A stretch of 64,000 nucleotides of DNA from DASUNP01 sp963728545 (GTDB lineage: Bacteria > Acidobacteriota > Blastocatellia > UBA7656): assembly GCA_963728545.1 (NCBI GenBank), contig CAVSKO010000003.1, forward strand, positions 2,170,001-2,234,000. The letters are read 5' to 3'. Position numbers and translations under genes: made by a program. Below are positions 16,673 to 24,861 of this stretch, piece after piece; position 1 is the stretch's first letter, and every line of letters begins with the position of its first letter. The notes beneath the pieces were generated by a model that ran no database searches, had not been told where the DNA came from, and saw only the letters and a list, made by a program, of their open reading frames with translations.

Positions 16673-17275
16673 GTGAAATCGATAATTGTCGGAATAAGCG
16701 GCGCAAGCGGCGCCATCTACGCGCAGCGGCTTCTCGTGCAGCTTGAAGCGAGCGATGAGGTGCGCCAGATCAATCTGGTCGTCAGCGGCCCCGGTCGCCG
16801 CGTCATCAGCGACGAGCTGGACATACCGGCTACGGGCGACGCCGAGCAGATGGTAGCAGAGCTTCTGGGTCGCCCATCGGTTAAGACCAAAGTCTTTCAT
16901 CCCGGCGACATCGGCGCGACCATCGCATCAGGCTCGTACCCCGTAGACGCGATGGTCATTATTCCCTGCTCTGCTTCAACGCTCGGGGTGCTGGCTTCGG
17001 GCTCGTGTCGCAACCTGCTTCATCGAGCAGCCGATGTCTGTTTGAAAGAAGGGCGCAAGCTTGTCCTTGTGCCGCGCGAGACGCCGCTGTCGAGCATACA
17101 CCTGGAGAACATGCTGCGTCTGCGTCAGGCGGGCGCGATGATCGTTCCCGCCATGCCCGCTTTTTATCACCGTCCGGCGGATATAATCACGCTCGTAGAT
17201 CATTTCGTTTATCGCGTTATGGATCACCTGGGGCTTGCGCACTCGCAAGAGACCGTGTGGCAGGGAGACATATAA
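16673..17275 (+). CDS. ubiX: UbiX-type flavin prenyltransferase
   Basis: About 200 residues opening VKSIIVGISGASGAIYAQRL, the FMN-binding start of UbiX/Pad1, with the later signature PCSASTLGVLASGSCRNLLHRAADVCLKEGR and VPRETPLSSIHLENM. UbiX makes the prenylated FMN cofactor used by UbiD decarboxylases. The GTG at 16673 is chosen because family members begin right at this strand; GTG 16601 would add 24 residues, and neither has a good ribosome-binding site. A UbiA-type gene follows, consistent with the MqnM/MqnP steps of futalosine menaquinone synthesis, though the UbiD-type partner is not in the window. Confidence 0.88.
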   Translation: MKSIIVGISGASGAIYAQRLLVQLEASDEVRQINLVVSGPGRRVISDELDIPATGDAEQMVAELLGRPSVKTKVFHPGDIGATIASGSYPVDAMVIIPCSASTLGVLASGSCRNLLHRAADVCLKEGRKLVLVPRETPLSSIHLENMLRLRQAGAMIVPAMPAFYHRPADIITLVDHFVYRVMDHLGLAHSQETVWQGDI

Positions 17276-17348
17276 TATTTCAAATCGCGGCGCGCGAAAG
17301 CGCATCATCCGCCATGCAAATTTGAAATTTGAAATTGCTTTGACTGAG

Positions 17349-18248
17349 ATGGAACAAACAAAACAGACGATAAGCAGCCGCCTTCGAATCACGCTCGAAA
17401 TGATTAAGATCGAGCACACCCTGTTTGCGCTCCCCTTTGCACTGTTAGGCGCGACGCTCGCCGCGCGCGATCTTCCGCCGCAGACCGCCGGTTTTTGGAT
17501 TTCAAAGCTCGCCTGGATAACGCTTGCGATGTTAGGCGCGCGCTCGGCCGCAATGGCATTCAATCGAATCGCAGACCGCCGCATAGACGCTGCCAACCCG
17601 CGCACGGCTAACCGCGCGCTGCCGGCGGGGCTGCTCGACCTGCGCTTCGCATGGATATTCACTCTGGCGTCCGCCGCGCTCTTCTTATTAGCAGCCTCTC
17701 AGCTCAACCGTCTGACGCTCATCTTATCGCCAATCGCGCTAGGCTCGATTCTCGCGTACTCCTACACGAAGCGGTTCACGGCCTTCTCTCACTTGATTCT
17801 GGGGTGGTGTCTCGCCATAGCCCCGTCGGGCGCGTGGATAGCGATCCAAGGCCGTCTCACACTGGCTCCTGTACTGTTGTCGCTTTCGGTGATGTTATGG
17901 ACCGCCGGGTTCGACATTCTTTACGCCTGCCAGGATTATGATTTCGACCGCCGGGCAGGGCTCCACTCGATACCGGAACGATTCGGCATACGGCGTGCGC
18001 TTTGGATAGCTCGCGCGGTCCACGCGCTGATGTTCATCTCGCTGCTGCTCTTCTTTCGCGCAGCAGGGCTCGGGTGGATGGGGATCATAGGCGTTGCGGC
18101 CACGGCCGCGCTGCTCCTATACCAGCACAGCATCGTCAAAGCTGATGATCTGTCCAGACTCAACGCGGCGTTTTTCACTACGAACGCGTTCGTGAGCATC
18201 ATACTGTTTGTCACGATGGCGGGCGATGCTCTCCTGCTCGGCCATTGA
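17349..18248 (+). CDS. UbiA-type polyprenyltransferase (MqnP-like)
   Basis: A 299-residue membrane protein with about nine helices and the two prenyl-diphosphate-binding motifs: NRIADRRIDAANPRTANR near residue 70 and a DxxxD motif in YACQDYDFDRRAG near residue 200. The opening MIKIEHTLFALPFALLGA is typical of the UbiA-like enzyme assigned as MqnP in futalosine-pathway genomes; 4-hydroxybenzoate octaprenyltransferase is the alternative. It is 73 bases after the UbiX gene. The gap contains direct AATTTGA heptamers (about 17319-17336). Confidence 0.87.
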   Translation: MEQTKQTISSRLRITLEMIKIEHTLFALPFALLGATLAARDLPPQTAGFWISKLAWITLAMLGARSAAMAFNRIADRRIDAANPRTANRALPAGLLDLRFAWIFTLASAALFLLAASQLNRLTLILSPIALGSILAYSYTKRFTAFSHLILGWCLAIAPSGAWIAIQGRLTLAPVLLSLSVMLWTAGFDILYACQDYDFDRRAGLHSIPERFGIRRALWIARAVHALMFISLLLFFRAAGLGWMGIIGVAATAALLLYQHSIVKADDLSRLNAAFFTTNAFVSIILFVTMAGDALLLGH

Positions 18249-18253
18249 AATCG

Positions 18254-18262
18254 TGTTATAAT
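18254..18262 (+). promoter_or_regulatory. Extended -10 promoter of the epimerase gene
   Basis: TGTTATAAT is a perfect extended -10 (TGnTATAAT) ending 13 bases before the ATG at 18276. Transcription would start about 18269, leaving a leader of 7 bases or fewer and no ribosome-binding site, so the mRNA may be leaderless. Confidence 0.5.
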
Positions 18263-18275
18263 CTCAAATTTCAAT

Positions 18276-19229
18276 ATGGCAAGAATTCTTGTTACAGGCG
18301 GGGCGGGCTTCATCGGCAGCCATCTCGTCGAGCGTTTGCTTGAGGCAGGCAACAAGGTGGCGGTCGTCAACAACTTTAACGATTTTTATGACGCGGCGAT
18401 AAAGCGCGCGAACGTGAGCGCCCATCTTGACCGCAAGGATTTCGAGTTAGTCGAAGCAGACATCTCGGACGCGCAGGCGATTGATGAACTATTCGCGCGG
18501 TCAAAGTTCGACGCGGTAGCTCACCTTGCGGCGCGAGCAGGTGTGCGCCCTTCGCTTGAGCGCCCGCTTGCCTACGAGCAGACGAACGTGCACGGCACAT
18601 ACGTATTGCTTGAGGCCGCGAAACGTTACGACGTCGAGCGTTTCGTCTTCGGCTCATCAAGCTCTGTTTACGGAGTCAATTCGAGCGTCCCTTTCTCTGA
18701 AAACGACACTATCGCCCAACCCATCTCGCCTTACGCCGCGACGAAGATCGCGGGCGAAGCGGCCTGTCACGTCTACAGCCACCTGTTCGGGATTCGCGTC
18801 GTCTGCTTGCGGTTCTTCACCGTTTACGGCGCGCGCCAGCGTCCCGATCTTGCCATACATAAATTCGCGCGCTTGATAACCGAAGGCCGAGCCATCCCCG
18901 TTTTCGGAGACGGCACGACCCGCCGCGATTACACTTATATCGACGACATCATTTCAGGCGTCGTGGCCGCGCTCAATTACGATCAAAGCCGGTTTGAAAT
19001 AATTAATCTGGGCGAATCGGAAACCACCGAGCTTGGCAAATTGATAGAACTCCTCGAACACGCGCTCGACCGCCAGGCCGTCATCGACCGCCAGCCGCCG
19101 CAGCCGGGCGACGTGCCCGTGACCTACGCCGACGTAAGCAAAGCCCGCAGGCTTTTAGGCTATGACCCGAAGACAAAGATCGAAGCCGGGATAGAGAAAT
19201 TTGCCGAATGGTTTAAGAGACGGCCCTAG
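18276..19229 (+). CDS. NAD-dependent sugar-nucleotide epimerase (UDP-glucuronate/UDP-glucose 4-epimerase type)
   Basis: A 317-residue extended short-chain dehydrogenase: NAD-binding GGAGFIGSHLVE at the N-terminus, substrate segment GSSSSVYG, catalytic YAATK (Tyr and Lys) near residue 154, and the C-terminal RRDYTYIDDII. The NNFNDFYD segment after the first strand resembles UDP-glucuronate 4-epimerases more than GalE, but this is not decisive. It begins a surface-polysaccharide set with the two glycosyltransferases downstream, separated from them by a palindromic element. Confidence 0.87.
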   Translation: MARILVTGGAGFIGSHLVERLLEAGNKVAVVNNFNDFYDAAIKRANVSAHLDRKDFELVEADISDAQAIDELFARSKFDAVAHLAARAGVRPSLERPLAYEQTNVHGTYVLLEAAKRYDVERFVFGSSSSVYGVNSSVPFSENDTIAQPISPYAATKIAGEAACHVYSHLFGIRVVCLRFFTVYGARQRPDLAIHKFARLITEGRAIPVFGDGTTRRDYTYIDDIISGVVAALNYDQSRFEIINLGESETTELGKLIELLEHALDRQAVIDRQPPQPGDVPVTYADVSKARRLLGYDPKTKIEAGIEKFAEWFKRRP

Positions 19230-19248
19230 ATTATGAAAAAACAACGGA

Positions 19249-19336
19249 TCTCACCGCAGAGACACAGAGAACACAGAGCGGGCGCAGAGTTTTTCTCTGT
19301 GCATCCTCCGCGTTCTCTGTGTCTGCGGCGGTGAGA
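19249..19336. repeat. Palindromic dispersed element, copy 2
   Basis: Same termini as copy 1 (ATCTCACCGCAGAGACACAG and its complement), but shorter: it lacks the central segment shared by copies 1 and 3. It lies in the gap between the epimerase and the GT2 gene and would form a long hairpin in RNA. Confidence 0.85.
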
Positions 19337-19444
19337 TGGGATTTGCTTTTCATCGTCTTGCAGGGCTACTATTTTTGAACTGGAGGCCGCTCGCCCGCAG
19401 CTAGCCCCTTTAGACTTTTGTAAAGGGCAGACACTCGACAGGCC

Positions 19445-20467
19445 ATGAAAGAATACCGATTAAAAACCGTCAAGCAGATTGAAAGCGATCCTACGAGGCC
19501 CGAAATCTCCGTATTCCTGCCCGTCTTCAACGAGGAGGATAATATCGAGCCGCTCAATCAGAAGCTCACCCTGTCGCTTGAGCAACTGGGCCGCAGCTTC
19601 GAAGTGATCTACGTCGATGACGGCTCGACCGACGGCAGCCTCAAGCATCTGCGCCGCATCGCGGAGCGCGACCGGCGCGTGCGCGTCATAGCCCTGCGCC
19701 GCAATTACGGGCAGACCGCGGCGATGAGCGCGGGCATAGACCATGCGCGCGGCGATATCCTCATCCCTATGGATGCGGATTTGCAAAACGACCCGGAAGA
19801 CATCTACAGATTGCTTGAAAAACTGGACCAGGGCTATGACGTGGTATCGGGCTGGCGCAAGGACCGCAAAGACAAATGGCTCACGCGCCGCATACCTTCG
19901 ATGATGGCTAATCGCTTGATCTCCTATATAACCGGCGTGAGGCTTCACGACTACGGTTGCAGCCTGAAGGCATACCGCCGCGACGTGCTTACGGACGTGA
20001 AGCTCTACGGCGAGATGCACCGCTTTATTCCGATCTACGCGAACTGGGCGGGCGCGCGAGTCGCAGAGATACCCGTCACACACCACGCGCGCCACGCGGG
20101 ATCTTCCAAATACGGGCTGTCGCGCACGGTCAAGGTGGTCTTCGATCTGATCACAATAAAGTTCATGTCGAGCTATCTTACGAAGCCGCTTTACCTGTTT
20201 GGCTCGGCCGGGCTGATCTGCCTCGTAGTCTCCATCATCACGCTGATGCTGGCCCTGTTTTTGCGGTTCGTTCACGACATACACCTCAACCGCATGCCGC
20301 TCGCCACTTTCGCAATGATCATGTTCGGAATGGGCATACAGTTTATCTTCATGGGGCTGTTGGCCGAGATGATCGTTCGCACCTACCACGAATCGCAAAA
20401 CAAACCGACGTACTTGATTCGCGAGCAGATAAACCTCGAATCTGAGAACGAACCGGCGGAGCTATGA
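19445..20467 (+). CDS. Family 2 glycosyltransferase with C-terminal membrane helices (DPM1/GtrB type)
   Basis: A 340-residue protein: GT-A domain with ISVFLPVFNEEDNIEPL, YVDDGSTDGSL and the metal-binding DADLQNDPED near residue 110, then two transmembrane helices (about residues 245-320). Members of this type transfer a sugar from a nucleotide donor to a polyprenyl phosphate at the inner membrane. The stop codon overlaps the next gene's ATG by four bases, so it is translationally coupled to the WecG-type gene. Confidence 0.9.
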   Translation: MKEYRLKTVKQIESDPTRPEISVFLPVFNEEDNIEPLNQKLTLSLEQLGRSFEVIYVDDGSTDGSLKHLRRIAERDRRVRVIALRRNYGQTAAMSAGIDHARGDILIPMDADLQNDPEDIYRLLEKLDQGYDVVSGWRKDRKDKWLTRRIPSMMANRLISYITGVRLHDYGCSLKAYRRDVLTDVKLYGEMHRFIPIYANWAGARVAEIPVTHHARHAGSSKYGLSRTVKVVFDLITIKFMSSYLTKPLYLFGSAGLICLVVSIITLMLALFLRFVHDIHLNRMPLATFAMIMFGMGIQFIFMGLLAEMIVRTYHESQNKPTYLIREQINLESENEPAEL

Positions 20468-21207
20468 AGCGTCGCGTCAACGTCGCGGGAGTCTATGTTG
20501 ATAACCTGAGCGAAGACGAAACGCTCGCGCGCATAGACGAGTTGATCGCGGGCGGCGGCTCGCACTACATGACCGTAGTCAATGCAGCAAAGGTCGTGGC
20601 CGCCCGCCGCGACTCTGAGTTGCGCGACCGTCTGGCAAAGGCCTCGCTTGTGACGGCCGACGGCATGTCTGTGGTGTGGGCTTCGAGGCTCGTCGGCGAC
20701 CCGCTCAAGCAGCGAGTCACGGGCATAGATTTGTTCGAGCGGCTCATCGGTTACGCCGCCGGTCGAGGGCTGTCGGTCTATTTTTTCGGCGCGCAAGAGC
20801 GAAGCGTCCGAGGCGTGGTCAAATATTTCACCGAGCGGTTTCCAGACCTGCGCGTGGCAGGTCATCGCAACGGCTATTTCGACGAGTCCGAGGAGCCTGA
20901 GATTGCCCAACAGATAAAGCGAAGCAAAGCCGACCTGCTGTTTGTAGCCCTTGGGTCGCCCAGGCAGGAGGACTGGATAAGCCGGCATCTTAAATCGACC
21001 GGCGCGCGCTTTGCGCTAGGCGTCGGGGGAAGCTTCGATCACCTGAGCGGCGTGCAGAGGCGCGCGCCCGCCTGGATGCAGCGGGCCGGGCTTGAGTGGC
21101 TGCATCGATTTGCCAGGGAGCCGCGCCGTTTGTGGCGACGCTACCTTATAGGCAACACGGTCTTCATCTGGTTGGTCGCAAAGCAGTTGCTTTCGCGCAA
21201 TCGTTGA
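20464..21207 (+). CDS. WecG/TagA/CpsF-family glycosyltransferase (GT26)
   Basis: A 247-residue protein with the family signatures VVNAAKVVAARRDSELR, TADGMSVVWASRL, RVTGIDLFERL and VALGSPRQEDWISRH. GT26 enzymes add a sugar (for example N-acetylmannosaminuronate) to a lipid-linked precursor. Paired with the GT2 enzyme upstream it should act in assembly of an exopolysaccharide or teichoic-like polymer at the cytoplasmic face. The ATG overlaps the upstream stop. Confidence 0.9.
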   Translation: MKRRVNVAGVYVDNLSEDETLARIDELIAGGGSHYMTVVNAAKVVAARRDSELRDRLAKASLVTADGMSVVWASRLVGDPLKQRVTGIDLFERLIGYAAGRGLSVYFFGAQERSVRGVVKYFTERFPDLRVAGHRNGYFDESEEPEIAQQIKRSKADLLFVALGSPRQEDWISRHLKSTGARFALGVGGSFDHLSGVQRRAPAWMQRAGLEWLHRFAREPRRLWRRYLIGNTVFIWLVAKQLLSRNR

Positions 21208-21392
21208 GCCGTCTCCTTACCGCGCACAAAATAATGACGGCCGCTAGAAAATCGCAACTACATTTCTAGTGCAATGAGCGCGCATATGTAGTAGAATTTC
21301 GCTCGCTGAGGAGACACAAATTCCCTTAGCCGCCTATAGTCCGGGCGGTTGTAAAAACACTGCTTAATAATGTGAGCTTAGATCGACCGAGG

Positions 21393-21713
21393 CTATGCTC
21401 GTGATCGGGCCCACATCATGAGAGCGATAACTATTACTAGTGTGGCTGAGGCAACGTTGCGGCTCGAACCTGTAAGAGAATCATCGTGATAGAAAACATC
21501 ATCTCCTTCATAGCTGATTCTTTTCACACCGTCTACCGGGTGCCCGCAATATGGGGGAGTCCCCTCACAGTAGACACCGGCGACCGGTATGTGCCCGGCA
21601 AGCGCGACCGCAGCAAATGGAGCCGAACCCATCGATTTATCACCCACGTTAGGTGAAAACCAGATTGGGAGAGTCAGTATGCAGACAGCCGCTAACAATA
21701 ATCTTTTTTTCAC
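21393..21713 (-). CDS. Small exported protein of unknown function with C-terminal membrane segment
   Basis: About 106 residues. GTG 21713 is preceded by a strong AAAGGAGG site. The N-terminus is a signal peptide (KKRLLLAAVCILTLPIWF); a Cys pair sits in VYCEGTPPYCG; the C-terminus has a hydrophobic stretch (ATLVIVIALMMWA) ending in RSRA. This layout (signal, short body, terminal anchor followed by Arg) resembles sorting-tag proteins such as PEP-CTERM, but no such tag motif is present. Its 5' end overlaps the divergent gene's proposed start by 35 bases. Confidence 0.6.
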   Translation of the reverse strand: MKKRLLLAAVCILTLPIWFSPNVGDKSMGSAPFAAVALAGHIPVAGVYCEGTPPYCGHPVDGVKRISYEGDDVFYHDDSLTGSSRNVASATLVIVIALMMWARSRA

Positions 21714-22827
21714 GGGCCGTTCCTCCTTTAAGCGGTTACTTGATTTTTATAAGACAACCAATCAAGGCGCATTCTACCAACAAATCGCCCTGGAGATAAT
21801 CAAAGGTTGCAATTCTGCTCAATCCCGGAACGACCTTGCCGAACAGCTTGTTTTCATCGCGGATAACGCGTATTACCTTCGCCGGAAAGCGATAATCCAA
21901 CAGGCCAGTCAACTTTTATTTAACCTGGACGGCAGTTACGATGAGATCGCCTTATACTATCAGGCGTTATCGGTTAAGCGAGAAGGCAGGATTGACCAGG
22001 CGCGCACTCTGATGGAAAGGGTCGCAGACCGAGCCCCGCTCGTCTACCAGGCAAGGGCGCTGCTCTCTCTGGGCACATTCTCTTACGAGACGGGTGACAA
22101 TGAATCCGCTTTACGGTTTTATGCTGAGACCATTCGCGCGGAGGCGATAAGCAAACAGCCTAACATAATGACCGTCGCGCAGGCCCATTGGATGAGCGCG
22201 GTTACAAAGAGCGTAGACGGCGACCATAACGGCGTGCTGGACGACCTGATAAAAGTGAAGCCGATGTTCATTATGATCAGCTCAAGGTATCCGGTCTTTT
22301 ATTACAAGTTTATGAACAGCCTTGCGGTGGAGCTGGGCGAGGTGGGCCGCCTGGATGAAGCTCTCAGCGTTGCCCGCGCCGCTGCCGCCTCCCCTTACGC
22401 GGCGGACTACCCGGAGATGCGCGAAACGTTGGACGAGTTGATGCAGAAATCCCGCCGCCCTTCTCGGTCAATGGTTGCTGTAAGCCCGCCCGCGCCGATG
22501 GCGGGAAACGTGGTGAGCCTGCCCGCAGTTCAGAGGACATTTTACGGCGGCTTCAAAACGTACGAAGCTTCCGTCCCGCACCAGGCGCGCGTCTTTAAGT
22601 TCAAGGATTATATAAAGCTCATTAAAGACGCCCGCCACGTTGCAGAAGATAAACTCCAAGCCGCCGTCGAATTGAAAGAGTCGAGGCTTGAGGATTTGAG
22701 GCGCTTGACTACAAAGCAAAAGCTGCTGAGGATCATGGACCTGATGAGTGACGACAGGATAACGGATAATAAGTTGCTCAAGATATTATTGGTGCTCGAA
22801 AGAGTTGAAGAAGGGTGCCCGTCTTAG
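21679..22827 (+). CDS. Tetratricopeptide-like protein of unknown function
   Basis: About 382 residues without a signal peptide. Residues about 60-250 are helical with TPR-like spacing (YYQALSVKREGRIDQARTLM, LLSLGTFSYETGDNESALRFY), followed by a Pro-rich link and a C-terminal helical part (VAEDKLQAAVELKESRLEDL). I do not recognise a named family. The ATG at 21679 (GGGAG eight bases upstream) is proposed; it makes the gene overlap the 5' end of the minus-strand secreted-protein gene, so a start further in cannot be excluded. Confidence 0.6.
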   Translation: MQTAANNNLFFTGRSSFKRLLDFYKTTNQGAFYQQIALEIIKGCNSAQSRNDLAEQLVFIADNAYYLRRKAIIQQASQLLFNLDGSYDEIALYYQALSVKREGRIDQARTLMERVADRAPLVYQARALLSLGTFSYETGDNESALRFYAETIRAEAISKQPNIMTVAQAHWMSAVTKSVDGDHNGVLDDLIKVKPMFIMISSRYPVFYYKFMNSLAVELGEVGRLDEALSVARAAAASPYAADYPEMRETLDELMQKSRRPSRSMVAVSPPAPMAGNVVSLPAVQRTFYGGFKTYEASVPHQARVFKFKDYIKLIKDARHVAEDKLQAAVELKESRLEDLRRLTTKQKLLRIMDLMSDDRITDNKLLKILLVLERVEEGCPS

Positions 22828-23183
22828 AACAAACCCATAAATGATTTTCGGCCCGACCATTGCTGCGCAGTCGCGCAGCTACACGCCGCTCATCTTGGCG
22901 CATTAGAAGATACAGGTAGTCGGCATTATAGTTCTCGACAAAGCTGTCAAACTCTTCTTGCTTTAGCATTGATTCCCATTGCCCCCTGCCCGTTCTCGCT
23001 CAAAGTTTCACATAAGGCCGAAGGTTTTTGAAATGTAACCCGCTCGATGGCAAGATTCTCGATAAGGACTGCTGTTGTGTCAAGCTTGTTGTAACGCTAC
23101 AATCTAGGCTGTTAACCTGAGCGGATGAGGCGGAAGTATGGGGAAGCCGCGCTATTTGAGTTGACCGAAAAGGAGAAACCGCC
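22828..23183. other. 356-base intergenic region
   Basis: No convincing gene. A minus-strand open frame of 63 codons (22969-22778, starting MLKQEEFDSFVENY) has protein-like composition but no ribosome-binding site and runs into the TPR gene; it may be a gene fragment. Confidence 0.35.
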
Positions 23184-24368
23184 ATGTCGAGAGAACGCAA
23201 ACCACTTGCGGAAGTAGGCGGGAAGACGGGCGACGTTCGCCCGATGAGCAAGGCCGCCGAGCTTGCCTCGCTGCTTGAAGAACATAGGGGCGAGCGCCAC
23301 GCCATAGTCATGCAGGATTACCCCGACCCGGACGCCATAAGCTCGGCCTGGGCGCACAAGATGATAGCCGCGCGCTACGGCATAGATTGCGACATTGTTT
23401 ACGAAGGGCGCATCTCTCATCAAGAGAACCTCGCGCTCGTGCAGCTGACGGACATAGAGCTTGTGCGGCACGGTGAGACCTCGGACCTTTCGCAATACAG
23501 AGGCACGGTCTTTGTCGATAACCAGGGGACGACCGCTTCGCTGACCGACCGCTTCACCGCCGTCGGCGTGAAGCCTCTCGTCATAGTCGATCACCACGAG
23601 CGCCAGGACCGCATAGAAGCCGTCTACACGGACATACGCAAGATCGGTGCGACGGCGACCATCTATACCGAATACATACGCGAGGGCTTGCTTGAGCTGA
23701 ACAAAAGTGACGTGCAGCACGTCCGGCTCGCCACCGCGCTCATGCACGGGATACGCAGCGAGACGTCGGGGCTGGTCCGCGCGCGCGAAGAAGAGATGGA
23801 GGCCGGAACTTTCCTCACACGTTTTACGGATCACTCGCTGCTGGAAGACATATTGTCGGTCAAGCGGTCCAAACAGGTGATGGATGTGATACGCCTCGCG
23901 CTTGAGAACCGAGAAGTGCGCGAGAGCTATTCGATCTCAGGCGTCGGCTATATCAGGAGCGAGGACCGCGATTCCATCCCGCAAGCGGCGGACTTTCTGT
24001 TGACCGAGGAGAATATACACACGGCCATAGCTTACGGGATAATAATCAAAGGCGACCGCGAGATGGTCGTAGGCTCTATGCGAACCAGCAAGGTCACGCT
24101 CAACCCGGACGAGTTTTTGAAAGAAGCGCTCGGGGCAACCGAAACCGGTCGCTACTACGGCGGGGGCCGAAGGGGCGCGGGCGGCTTCGAGATACCGATA
24201 GGGTTTCTCGCCGCTATAAAAGATGATGACCTGGTGCGGATGAAGTGGCGTCTTTATGACGACCTGATAAAGAAAAAGCTCTTTGCAAAGATAGGGATTC
24301 AGCCGCCCGTTATGCGTAGCGAAAACCTGCGCGGAGAAACCGGCCCCTTGCGCGCGGAAGAAGTCTAA
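23184..24368 (+). CDS. DHH-family phosphoesterase (NrnA/RecJ-like)
   Basis: A 394-residue protein with DHH motifs: QDYPDPDAISSAWAHK (motif I), the Asp of VFVDNQGT, and VIVDHHERQDR (DHH). The C-terminal part holds the DHHA1-type GGGRRGAGG, which binds the substrate phosphate. Members degrade nano-RNA or cleave pAp or cyclic di-AMP/pApA. The N-terminal extension of about 40 residues is charged. A GGAG site precedes the ATG. It ends in a large terminator hairpin shared with the convergent gene. Confidence 0.88.
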   Translation: MSRERKPLAEVGGKTGDVRPMSKAAELASLLEEHRGERHAIVMQDYPDPDAISSAWAHKMIAARYGIDCDIVYEGRISHQENLALVQLTDIELVRHGETSDLSQYRGTVFVDNQGTTASLTDRFTAVGVKPLVIVDHHERQDRIEAVYTDIRKIGATATIYTEYIREGLLELNKSDVQHVRLATALMHGIRSETSGLVRAREEEMEAGTFLTRFTDHSLLEDILSVKRSKQVMDVIRLALENREVRESYSISGVGYIRSEDRDSIPQAADFLLTEENIHTAIAYGIIIKGDREMVVGSMRTSKVTLNPDEFLKEALGATETGRYYGGGRRGAGGFEIPIGFLAAIKDDDLVRMKWRLYDDLIKKKLFAKIGIQPPVMRSENLRGETGPLRAEEV

Positions 24369-24444
24369 CGATTTCGGATTTCGGATTGCGGATTGAAAGA
24401 CGAACGCAGCTTATTAATTCCGCAATCCGAAATCCGAAATCGTT
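24367..24444. terminator. Bidirectional terminator-like inverted repeat built from ATTTCGG heptamers
   Basis: Two perfectly matching arms of 26 bases flank a loop of about 22 bases; each arm contains tandem ATTTCGG/ATTGCGG words. It lies exactly between convergent genes, and the stop codons of both fall in its outer ends. Confidence 0.8.
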
Positions 24445-24712
24445 ATCGTCGGTGGTGTCGCGTTCTTCGGCGATTATAAAGATAGCCGCCGCCCGCGCCC
24501 GCGCCTGCTCCGATCAGCGCGCCTTTCTTGCCGCCGATCAACGCTCCGCCTACGGCCCCGATGGCTGTCCCGATAGCAATGTGCTTCGTCTTGCTATGGC
24601 GGTGACGATAAGGCCGCCGGTGCGCCATACTATCAGGGACAGCAGCAAGAAATAGAAATACGAAGGCAAGAAATATTGCTAGGATGTTCTTCTTTCCAAC
24701 AGCTCGTATCAT
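24443..24712 (-). CDS. Exported glycine-zipper protein
   Basis: About 89 residues: signal peptide (AIFLAFVFLFLAAVPDSMA), a His/Arg-rich segment (HRRPYRHRHSKTKH), a glycine zipper (GTAIGAVGGALIGG and GALIGAGAGAGGG), and a basic His-rich tail. Glycine zippers insert into or span membranes, as in YMGG/OmpA-associated proteins. The ATG at 24712 follows GGAGGA; an upstream GTG at 24727 would read through that site. The His-rich parts might bind metal, but that is not shown. Confidence 0.75.
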   Translation of the reverse strand: MIRAVGKKNILAIFLAFVFLFLAAVPDSMAHRRPYRHRHSKTKHIAIGTAIGAVGGALIGGKKGALIGAGAGAGGGYLYNRRRTRHHRR

Positions 24713-24861
24713 TTTCAATTCCTCCACTAATGAAAATCGCTCCTATAAGTTATTCCCTACAAACACCGTTCCACTCTCTTCGGTTGCAGAACTTACTTCT
24801 TGAGCACTTGAAAATACTGTACACTCGCCTGTAGCATTACCGGCATACAAAGGAGGCACGC

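Noticed and set aside
19460..20398. A 312-codon minus-strand open frame opposite the GT2 gene
   Set aside because: Composition is His/Arg/Gln-rich with no domain; the plus-strand glycosyltransferase is unmistakable.
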